NCBI GenBank assembly: GCA_937915885.1
Contig: CALGGP010000382.1
Location: 1-5,610 of the forward strand
DNA length: 5,610 nt
Origin: an uncultured Selenomonadales bacterium
Lineage (GTDB): Bacteria > Bacillota > Negativicutes > Selenomonadales > Selenomonadaceae
Reading direction: 5' to 3'
Program-made: the position numbers and the translations under genes
The notes under the pieces: generated by a model
Told to the model about the DNA's origin: nothing
What the model saw: the letters and a program-made list of their open reading frames with translations, nothing else
Databases searched by the model: none
In this document: positions 1 to 5,610 of the stretch, one piece after another
Numbering within the stretch: position 1 is the first letter of the stretch
Layout of the letters: each line of letters starts with the position of its first letter

Positions 1-43
1 ACCGAGATCTACACTCTTTCCCTACACGACGCTCTTCCGATCT
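1..43 (+). other. Illumina P5/TruSeq adapter (artefact)
   Basis: These bases match the 3' 43 nt of the Illumina TruSeq universal (P5) adapter as I remember it, running from ACCGAGATCTACAC and ending in the familiar GCTCTTCCGATCT. This is untrimmed library sequence, not genome. Genomic sequence can begin no earlier than base 44. It also implies that the window's left edge is a contig end and not a cut inside a longer chromosome. Confidence 0.98.
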
Positions 44-62
44 ATCAGGAACCGTGATCAGG

Positions 63-138
63 GGCGCTGCCAACGCGGGGTGGGAATCTCGGGCTCGGTT
101 AGGCGCCGCCACCGGAGGGTGGGCGCGTTGGCGGCGCC
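63..138. repeat. GC-rich element with two competing hairpins
   Basis: Bases 124-138 can pair with 63-77 over 15 positions (14 Watson-Crick plus one T-G wobble at 68/133). Bases 129-138 can instead pair perfectly with 102-111 over 10 bp, leaving a 17-nt loop. The two pairings exclude each other. A small third hairpin, CCACC-GGAG-GGTGG, lies at 109-122. The element begins 30 bp beyond the stop codon of the last gene. No T-run follows the hairpin on either strand, so it is not a canonical intrinsic terminator. It could be a 3'-end-stabilising structure, a Rho-dependent end or an intergenic repeat. The rest of 44-168 shows no gene. Confidence 0.6.
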
Positions 139-168
139 ACAATAAAACATTCGAGTGGATTGGAAAAA

Positions 169-2433
169 TTATTCCGTGCCGTTGACGAAGTTGGCGGTAT
201 TCGCCGCCTTCGACAAAATATCTTTCCTGCCCTCGGGCGTCACGATGTAGCGCAGAAAACTTTTCATCTCGTCGACGCCACCGCTCCGACTGCCTATCGG
301 CAACAGCCAACCGCAATCATTTTTTCTGATCCGAACCGCGTGCGCGCCTATGCTCATCGACAGCACCGGATATCCCGACAGGATCGCCTCGCTTGCCGTA
401 TAACAATAAGTTTCATACCAATTGCTGAGCGTCGCCACGATCGCCGCCTCATATTTCGACAGCAACTCCGAAGTCTTTGCGTTGTCGTACTTGCCGACGA
501 TCGTGATGCCCTCGTCCGAGCCGACATTTTTCATGTCGTTGCGATATTCGCCGAGCACAATCAGATCGATCGGCAAATTCTCACGTCGAATAAATTCATT
601 GGCAAGCAACAAATAGGCTTCGCCCTTCTCTCGACGCATGAACCCCGGAAATACGATCCGCAATCGTTCTCTCGACGCAAACTCCGCGCGGAATGTTTTC
701 GACAGCGGCAGATTTATTCGATGCGGTTGCACTTCGATATTGAGCGACGGCAAATATTTTTTGATGAGATTAGCCGCATAATTCGATGGCGCGTAAATGT
801 GATCCGCTTTCGACAGCAGCCGCCCGAACATGCCGCGCCACTTTTCGATCGAAACTTCGACGCCGACATATTTTTTGAGGTGACGTCGACAAAACTCTTT
901 CGTTTCGGATTCGGCGCAAAATCGGCAAAAACAACCGAGCGTGTAATTGGCGCAGACGCAAAGGTAATCGTGGATAAAATAATCGAACGGCAACCCGCTC
1001 GTCGCCACCCAGCGCGTGATGAACGGGATGCGGAAGGTGACGAAGTTGTTGACGAACAGCCGCGTGATGTTGAGGCGTTTGACTTGGGCGGTGAGCGCGT
1101 CGGCGTTGTAAGCGATCGAAAATTTTTCTTCGGGGCGGCGATAGTTTTGAATTTCAAAGTGCCTGTCGGCGTCGTCGGTTTGAGTGAGCACATAGACGCC
1201 CATGTTCGAATACATCTCGCGCACTCGATAATCGAGAAAAACATTCGAGCCGCCGCCCTCCCAGCGCGTGGTGACGATCAAAATTTTTTGCGGCTTCAGC
1301 AGCGCCGTCAACCGTTGAGCCTGCCGTCGATAGTCGTAGAGATAAAATTGATCGAGCACGGCGATCGGATCGATATTCGGCGTCGACAGCGCTTTAAAAA
1401 ATTCCGCGCGGCGCTCGTCGGAGGGGAATGATGTGATCAAGCACGGATTGTTTTCGACGGCTTTCGACAGATCGGTTTGACGCTTGATCAATTGCGTCTC
1501 GTTGAGCAGTTGAGCGCCTTTGACGGAGTGAATCAACACAAGCGACGTGCCGCGATTGTCATACATCTCGGGCTGAACCTTGCGCACGCCCCAAAAATCC
1601 GCCAACGTGAGATCGCTGATTCGATTGACGCCTTTGAAATGACAGGCGCTGCACGACGGACGAAGCGTCAAGCCCAATCCGAAGCCTTGACCGAATAAAT
1701 CTCGATTCATCTCCGACGAATACAGCGGGCTGTCTTTGAAAATAATTTTGAACAGCGGACGTTCCCAACCGTTTTGTTTGTCGCGAAAATTGATGTGCGC
1801 GATCTCATGTCCGCGCCCGCGATAGTCGATATAATTTTTCCAGAGGACGGACGGCGTGACACCTTTGCATGCGGTGTCGACGAGCGTCAATCGATCGTAC
1901 TCGCGCCCCAAAAAATTTTTGAGCCCTGCGACTTGACATGGCGTGCCGACAAACATCACGTCGCGATCGGAATCGAGCGCCGCCTTCACTCGACGATACA
2001 CATCACCGATCCGACTTTGTACATATTTCGATCCGCGCAATCGATCAAGCCCGTCACTCCCGTCGACCGCGATATGAGTTACATTCCAACCGTCATCGAA
2101 CGCCGCGCCGAAAATTATTCCGCCGCGTCGGAGAATGATCTCGGCGATCGCGGTAAAGGTTCCGCCCGAAGAACTCTTGCGTCGGACGTTCCAATCGCGA
2201 TTGACGGCGGCAACGGCAGTAGGCATTTTCGACGGACGAGCGGGAGAATTGAGTACGGGGCAAGTCCGATCGCATTTCCCGCATTGGACGCATTTTTTAT
2301 GATCGATGATCGGATAATAAAATCCTTCGGCGTCGGCAGTCATTTCGATCGCTCCGCGCGGACAAACATTTGCGCACGCCTCGCAACCCGCGCAATCCGC
2401 TCGATTTTTGGCGATCATTTCTTCAATCTTCAT
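169..2433 (-). CDS. Ferredoxin/FrhB-like oxidoreductase fused to GT4-type glycosyltransferase
   Basis: This 754-residue protein has two halves. Residues 1-62 form a two-cluster ferredoxin: C14, C17, C20, C24-Pro and C48, C51, C54, C58-Pro. Residues ~70-345 match coenzyme F420 hydrogenase/dehydrogenase beta-subunit (FrhB/FdhB) proteins: SSSGGTF at 87-93, GSKYVQS at 134-140, GTPCQV at 163-168, CKG at 189-191, then CSACHFKG at 261-268 running into DLTLADFWG at 274-282. FrhB relatives bind FAD and a further [4Fe-4S] cluster; the substrate here is unknown, and bacterial homologues need not use F420. Residues ~382-754 resemble a GT-B glycosyltransferase: a nucleotide-sugar Rossmann start with EGGGSN (392-397), APSNYAANLI (548-557), FPGFMRREKGE (595-605) and the E-x7-E pair E674/E682 typical of GT4 retaining enzymes. 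No signal peptide or membrane segment is visible, so it is probably cytosolic. The ATG start has a strong AAAGGAG site six bases upstream, and the gene overlaps the pyruvyl transferase gene by 11 bp. The frame is continuous. The domain calls are firm; acceptor, sugar and redox substrate are not known. Confidence 0.9.
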   Translation of the reverse strand: MKIEEMIAKNRADCAGCEACANVCPRGAIEMTADAEGFYYPIIDHKKCVQCGKCDRTCPVLNSPARPSKMPTAVAAVNRDWNVRRKSSSGGTFTAIAEIILRRGGIIFGAAFDDGWNVTHIAVDGSDGLDRLRGSKYVQSRIGDVYRRVKAALDSDRDVMFVGTPCQVAGLKNFLGREYDRLTLVDTACKGVTPSVLWKNYIDYRGRGHEIAHINFRDKQNGWERPLFKIIFKDSPLYSSEMNRDLFGQGFGLGLTLRPSCSACHFKGVNRISDLTLADFWGVRKVQPEMYDNRGTSLVLIHSVKGAQLLNETQLIKRQTDLSKAVENNPCLITSFPSDERRAEFFKALSTPNIDPIAVLDQFYLYDYRRQAQRLTALLKPQKILIVTTRWEGGGSNVFLDYRVREMYSNMGVYVLTQTDDADRHFEIQNYRRPEEKFSIAYNADALTAQVKRLNITRLFVNNFVTFRIPFITRWVATSGLPFDYFIHDYLCVCANYTLGCFCRFCAESETKEFCRRHLKKYVGVEVSIEKWRGMFGRLLSKADHIYAPSNYAANLIKKYLPSLNIEVQPHRINLPLSKTFRAEFASRERLRIVFPGFMRREKGEAYLLLANEFIRRENLPIDLIVLGEYRNDMKNVGSDEGITIVGKYDNAKTSELLSKYEAAIVATLSNWYETYCYTASEAILSGYPVLSMSIGAHAVRIRKNDCGWLLPIGSRSGGVDEMKSFLRYIVTPEGRKDILSKAANTANFVNGTE

Positions 2434-3520
2434 GCGCGGCTCCTTTCAATGCTTCGTCCAAAAAATTAAAAGCCTTCGACCGCTCCCGACTCAACACTTC
2501 ATCGCGCATCGAATAATCGATCTCGAGCGGTCGATCGATGCCGTAATTATTTTCCGCCGTCGCCTTCCGCTCCGACAATCCGAAGTCTCTCAACAGCGAA
2601 GGCAATCGTGCCGAAATTTTTGCCGCCAATCGATCTTCGTTGACGTCCATCACCACAAACGGCACTCGATTTAAAATTGCAAACGCCGTCCCGTGAAACG
2701 AGTTGGTGTAGAGCAGCGTCGCGTGCGCGATCAGATATAAAAATTCCTCCGGTCCGACGACGTACTGATTGAAAAATTCCGGATCGAGCAGATTGATCAG
2801 CGGCAGCTTCAATTCGGTCGACAGCCGCTTGACGACCGGCGGCGCCGACGCCCGTAAAAAATACGTCAAAATAAATCCGCCGTCAAATTTTTCGTCGAGC
2901 CACGACGGGCGCGTCGATACCTCCGCCCATTCCTCCGCCGTCAACAAAAATACGGGGTCGACGACCATCAACGGCTCAACGCCCGTCAATTCTCTGATGA
3001 TGTCGACGGCGCCCTGCTCGCGCACAGAGACATGATTCATGCCCAAAATTCCTTCGCGCCACGTCGATTTATACTGCTCGGGCAATTGCGGGATTGCGAT
3101 CGACGCGGCGTAGGCGATCCGTTTTTCCTTCGGAGCGAACGTCAAAAACCGTCCGAAAAAATAACTTTGCGGGTGCCAAACTTGATCGGAGCCGACAACA
3201 AAAAAATCGTACTCGTCGGCAATGTCCTCGAGCGCCCGCACATCGAACCGTGTCTTTACGTGACGATCGTTAAACTCTTTAAACTTCGCTTGACGGATCA
3301 ACTCGAAAGTAAATCGTCGGCGCTCGTCGCGAGAGTTGAGCATCTTCGTCAATTGCGGGCGCCAATTCCACTCCCACGACTCGGGCAAAAATCCGTCGGA
3401 CGTGTGCCAAATGACCTCGACCGCGTCGGCGTATCGCCTCAGCACCCGATTCAACGCATATTTTTGCAGCACGTTGCCGTAATTAAAATAGCCGTTCAAT
3501 GTCAGCTGTGCAATCCTCAT
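2423..3520 (-). CDS. Polysaccharide pyruvyl transferase family protein
   Basis: The 365 residues match the polysaccharide pyruvyl transferase family (WcaK/CsaB-related). These enzymes move a pyruvyl group from phosphoenolpyruvate onto a sugar, making an acidic ketal on exopolysaccharide, capsule or wall glycan. Visible family signatures in order: LTLNGYFNYGNVLQKYAL at 6-23, VVGSDQVWHP at 108-117, YAAS at 137-140, VSVREQGA at 164-171, DPVFLL at 188-193, and the C-terminal SFHG at 274-277 that is characteristic of the family. The length is normal for a complete enzyme. No signal peptide or membrane span is seen, so it should be cytosolic. The ATG start follows GAGGAG by 7 nt, and that site lies within the last codons of the upstream transferase gene. 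The start is 1 nt past that gene's TGA. A gene for an FrhB-like protein next to one of this family is a recurring arrangement in anaerobes' surface-glycan loci. The sugar acceptor cannot be read from the sequence. Confidence 0.92.
   Translation of the reverse strand: MRIAQLTLNGYFNYGNVLQKYALNRVLRRYADAVEVIWHTSDGFLPESWEWNWRPQLTKMLNSRDERRRFTFELIRQAKFKEFNDRHVKTRFDVRALEDIADEYDFFVVGSDQVWHPQSYFFGRFLTFAPKEKRIAYAASIAIPQLPEQYKSTWREGILGMNHVSVREQGAVDIIRELTGVEPLMVVDPVFLLTAEEWAEVSTRPSWLDEKFDGGFILTYFLRASAPPVVKRLSTELKLPLINLLDPEFFNQYVVGPEEFLYLIAHATLLYTNSFHGTAFAILNRVPFVVMDVNEDRLAAKISARLPSLLRDFGLSERKATAENNYGIDRPLEIDYSMRDEVLSRERSKAFNFLDEALKGAAHED
2440..2446 (-). promoter_or_regulatory. Ribosome binding site of the FrhB-glycosyltransferase gene
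   Basis: The minus strand reads AAAGGAG here, six bases before the ATG at 2431-2433. It lies inside the last codons of the pyruvyl transferase gene. With the 11-bp overlap (2423-2433), this suggests that ribosomes finishing one gene start the next. Confidence 0.85.
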
Positions 3521-3521
3521 A

Positions 3522-5333
3522 TCAAAACTCCTCGGCGGCGCCGTCGGGATCGTCCGTCAATCGATACCGACCGAGCATCGTCGTCAGCGTCGCCCGATCA
3601 AAATTATATTCCGTCGACGAAAAATCCTGCCCCGCATCGTATTTGTTCGACGCCGCATTCAATATCCCGCTCACCGTGTCATACATCATGTCATTCGTAA
3701 AATATCGCCCGCGATTTTTCAACAGCGTCTCTGCCCTCGACGGCAACACCTTTCTATACTCCGCCGACAAATATATCCACATCGGAATCCGAACCATGTC
3801 AAAGCTGAACACGTCGGGGTTGTGCGATATCCTCAAATTCTCGCCGTGATCCGAAAAATAGATCATCGCCTGCAAATTCAAATGCTCCCGCGCATAATCA
3901 AACACCCGCGACAAAACATAATCCGTATAAAGAATCGTGTTCGCATAAGCCTCCGTCGCCAGCGCCATACCCGTCCCGTCCGCCGTCACCCACCGCTTGA
4001 AATCCTTCGGATATCGATTGTTATAATAAATGTGACTGCCGATCAGATGCAGCACGATAAAATTATTTTCCCGCCCGTCAACGCGCTCGAGATCATTCAA
4101 CAGCTCAACATCATATTTATTCGAGAAGTCGTAGGCGTCGTCCGTCCAACGCGATTCGTCCGCCGTCTTCGCAACCAGTGTCGTCGCACTGTCAAACTCG
4201 CCGTAGCGCCCCTGATTGCTGAACCAATACGTATGATAGCCCGATTTTTTTGCCACGTCGACTATCGAGATCGAATTGAAAAATTCCTTGTCGTTGTATT
4301 GACTTTGCTCCGTCAACGCCCGCTGCAACACCGGCACCGTCTGCGACCAGCACGCATAAGCATTTCGATAGATCAAAAATCCTTCGTCGGGCGTCCGCGC
4401 GGAGAGCCAAGGCGTGTCGTCATACTCGAACGACGGATTAAACGCCTTCATGTAATCGCGCGACGCCGACTCGCCGATCACCACGATCACCGTCCCGCGC
4501 GCCTTCGATGCCAACGTCGACGACCGATCGATCGTCAGCTCGTCGAACCGTTGATCATAATCCGTTTTATACTCCTGCAGTTGAGCCGCGTATGTCGTTA
4601 CGTCCTTCCACAGCTCCGCGATCGATGTTTGCGGCAGATAATCTGCCAACGTTGCGACCGAGCCGATAACGACGATCAACGCGATCAATCGTTGCCTCCA
4701 ATCGCCCTCGAACTCCGAAAAAAATTCTCGATGCACATTATATGCCTTTGACAGCAAAAATACAATCACTCCGACAATCGGCAACAAAAAAAATCCGAAC
4801 GTCGCCTGCAAAAAATCTATCGACTCGCGCCAGTTCGTCATGTAAAGCGCCATCAGCGACTCGGGCGACAGACAATGCCACGTCATGCAATAGTAGACCG
4901 CTTGAATGAACGGGATCGCGAGGCAAAAAAAATTCGACGCCGACATTAACGCCGCCGACAATCGCGGACATTTGATCGCCGTCAAGAGCACTCCGACGTT
5001 GCTCAACATCAAAAAGATCGCCGTCCCGACGATCGCGTCGTAGCAGATCAGCGACATAAACCAAGGGCGCTCGTATGTCCAAGTGTAGAGAATCGGGAAC
5101 GTCACGCACCAGCCGACGGCGGTGATCAAGTTTGGGAGATTATCGCGTCGAAAAAATAATCGGCTCCGCGCGGATTGCGACAGAATAAATCCGACAACGA
5201 TCGGCAGGAACATCGGGAAATAATATTTCGGGCTCATGTCTTGACCGATGTCGATGTAGAACGAGATCAGCATAAAAAAATACGCGACCGCTGCGGCAGT
5301 CGACTGCATCAAAAAAAATTTTACTCTGCTCAA
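3522..5333 (-). CDS. EptA/CptA-like phosphoethanolamine transferase (sulfatase fold, membrane)
   Basis: This looks like an inner-membrane enzyme that transfers phosphoethanolamine from phosphatidylethanolamine to lipid A, LPS core or another surface glycan. Numbered from the TTG proposed here (603 residues), about seven hydrophobic segments occupy 6-28, 37-54, 69-87, 92-119, 127-149, 174-197 and ~216-231. A periplasmic alkaline-phosphatase/sulfatase domain follows from ~280. Its metal and catalytic residues fit EptA: E288 in VVIGESASR, probable nucleophile T332 in CWSQT, H434 in HLIGSH, D495-H496 in SDHGE, and H504 in SHN. Spacing of Glu to Thr (44), Thr to His (102) and Thr to Asp (163) is close to EptA. 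The periplasmic domain has a single cysteine (C328), so it lacks the disulfides of EptA and MCR. An in-frame GTG at 5349-5351 adds six residues but has no good ribosome binding site; the TTG at 5331-5333 has GGAG 7 nt upstream, so I prefer it. An ATG at 5307-5309 is too far inside. It is the first gene of the operon. The fold is nearly certain; the phosphoethanolamine donor and acceptor are inferred. Confidence 0.88.
   Translation of the reverse strand: MSRVKFFLMQSTAAAVAYFFMLISFYIDIGQDMSPKYYFPMFLPIVVGFILSQSARSRLFFRRDNLPNLITAVGWCVTFPILYTWTYERPWFMSLICYDAIVGTAIFLMLSNVGVLLTAIKCPRLSAALMSASNFFCLAIPFIQAVYYCMTWHCLSPESLMALYMTNWRESIDFLQATFGFFLLPIVGVIVFLLSKAYNVHREFFSEFEGDWRQRLIALIVVIGSVATLADYLPQTSIAELWKDVTTYAAQLQEYKTDYDQRFDELTIDRSSTLASKARGTVIVVIGESASRDYMKAFNPSFEYDDTPWLSARTPDEGFLIYRNAYACWSQTVPVLQRALTEQSQYNDKEFFNSISIVDVAKKSGYHTYWFSNQGRYGEFDSATTLVAKTADESRWTDDAYDFSNKYDVELLNDLERVDGRENNFIVLHLIGSHIYYNNRYPKDFKRWVTADGTGMALATEAYANTILYTDYVLSRVFDYAREHLNLQAMIYFSDHGENLRISHNPDVFSFDMVRIPMWIYLSAEYRKVLPSRAETLLKNRGRYFTNDMMYDTVSGILNAASNKYDAGQDFSSTEYNFDRATLTTMLGRYRLTDDPDGAAEEF
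3528..3533 (-). promoter_or_regulatory. Ribosome binding site of the pyruvyl transferase gene
   Basis: The minus strand reads GAGGAG, 7 nt before the ATG at 3518-3520. The same six bases are the Glu-Glu codons just before the final Phe and TGA of the upstream transferase gene. Only one base separates that stop from the start, so translational coupling is likely. Confidence 0.85.
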
Positions 5334-5340
5334 AGTTTTA

Positions 5341-5344
5341 CTCC
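5341..5344 (-). promoter_or_regulatory. Ribosome binding site favouring a TTG start
   Basis: The minus strand reads GGAG here, 7 nt before the TTG at 5331-5333. The two downstream genes show the same 6-7 nt spacing. The longer GTG alternative at 5349-5351 is preceded only by GGGCGG, directly abutting it, which is too close to serve. This supports the shorter protein. Confidence 0.5.
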
Positions 5345-5357
5345 AGCCCACCCGCCC

Positions 5358-5381
5358 ATGAAAATATTTTTTTCAAATAAA
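5358..5381 (-). promoter_or_regulatory. AT-rich leader with small palindrome, possible promoter region
   Basis: A sharp AT-rich island lies between the GC-rich tandem repeat and the first gene of the operon. Bases 5359-5375 form an imperfect palindrome with 6-bp arms (TGAAAA and TTTTCA) around a 5-nt centre. On the minus strand TATTTT at 5361-5366 could act as a -10 element, but no convincing -35 lies 17 bases further upstream. The promoter call therefore rests on position and base composition only. Confidence 0.3.
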
Positions 5382-5610
5382 CGCGGGCGGACGCTTCGTC
5401 CTCGGTTTTGCGCCGCGCTCGGTGTTGGCGCTTTACGAAAAGAGAATGGGACGCCGCCGACGCGGGCGGCACGCTGCCCTCGGTTTTGCGCCGCGCTCGG
5501 TGTTGGCGCTTTACGAAAAGAGAATGGGACGCCGCCGACGCGGGCGGCACGCTGCCCTCGGTTTTGCGCCGCGCTCGGTGTTGGCGCTTTACGAAAAGAG
5601 AATGGGACGC
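5381..5610. repeat. 78-bp tandem repeat, running off the window end
   Basis: The unit starts at 5401, 5479 and 5557 (CTCGGTTTTGCGCC). The first two copies are complete and identical, and the third is identical for the 54 bases present. A degenerate piece of the unit's end (ACGCGGGCGG then a few differing bases) sits at 5381-5400. Each full unit contains a perfect hairpin GCCGCC-GACGCG-GGCGGC (5453-5470 and 5531-5548) and a weaker one, GCGCC/GGCGC, at 5410-5431. Because 78 is a multiple of three and the unit lacks stops in some frames, open frames of 26-residue repeats cross it on both strands. I see no evidence that either is a gene. True copy number is unknown because the contig ends inside the array. 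Confidence 0.93.

Noticed and set aside
63..138. Rho-independent terminator after the operon
   Set aside because: The stems are strong, but there is no T-run after the hairpin on either strand.
160..1431. Long plus-strand open frame (423 codons) antisense to the glycosyltransferase half
   Set aside because: The product is rich in Arg, His and Ile with no recognisable domain, and no ribosome binding site precedes it. The opposite strand carries clear family motifs throughout. It is open only because of codon bias in the real gene.
1774..2469. Plus-strand open frame (231 codons) over the ferredoxin/FrhB region
   Set aside because: It is opposite the conserved cysteine motifs of the real gene and shows no domain of its own.
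3822..4751. Plus-strand open frame (309 codons) antisense to the phosphoethanolamine transferase
   Set aside because: Low-complexity Arg/Ile-rich translation without motifs, lying wholly within a gene with intact catalytic residues.
5358..5610. Plus-strand partial gene starting at ATG 5358 through the repeat
   Set aside because: No Shine-Dalgarno site precedes the ATG (only CCAGCCCACCCGCCC). The openness follows from repeating a 78-bp stop-free unit, and the opposite strand is open too. Kept as a finding, not annotated as a gene.
5381..5610. CRISPR array
   Set aside because: The 78-bp units are head-to-tail and identical throughout, with no variable spacers and no cas genes in the window.

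Overview
This window looks like a short draft or metagenomic contig. Its first 43 bases are Illumina sequencing adapter, and its last ~230 bases are a near-perfect 78-bp tandem repeat, which is a common place for assemblies to stop. Between them lie three complete, tightly packed genes, all on the minus strand and so transcribed from right to left.

The host is probably an anaerobic bacterium with an outer membrane. Anaerobe is suggested by a protein carrying two [4Fe-4S] motifs joined to an F420-hydrogenase-beta-like (FrhB) module. An outer membrane is suggested by a membrane phosphoethanolamine-transferase-like enzyme, whose family usually modifies lipopolysaccharide. Strong Shine-Dalgarno sites (GAGGAG, AAAGGAG) 6-7 nt from the starts, together with this gene content, would suit a Gram-negative Firmicute (Negativicutes, Selenomonas-like). 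That placement is a guess; no marker gene is present.

Layout, in order of transcription. 5610-5381: GC-rich 78-bp tandem repeat. 5380-5334: short AT-rich leader with a small palindrome and the putative ribosome binding site of the first gene. 5333-3522: EptA/CptA-like phosphoethanolamine transferase of the alkaline phosphatase/sulfatase fold. 3520-2423: polysaccharide pyruvyl transferase, starting 1 nt after the previous stop. 2433-169: a 754-residue fusion of a ferredoxin/FrhB oxidoreductase and a GT4-type glycosyltransferase, overlapping the previous gene by 11 bp. 138-63: a GC-rich element whose segments can form two competing hairpins. 43-1: adapter.

The three genes look like one translationally coupled operon for building and decorating a cell-surface glycan. 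The glycosyltransferase would add a sugar, the pyruvyl transferase would add a pyruvyl ketal from phosphoenolpyruvate, the FrhB module would perform an unidentified flavin/Fe-S redox step, and the membrane enzyme would add phosphoethanolamine outside the inner membrane. The roles come from family membership; the shared pathway is inferred from gene order. The most unusual items are the FrhB-glycosyltransferase fusion with a six-cysteine patch in its glycosyltransferase half, the near absence of cysteine in the periplasmic domain of the transferase, and the two repeat/hairpin regions at the ends.
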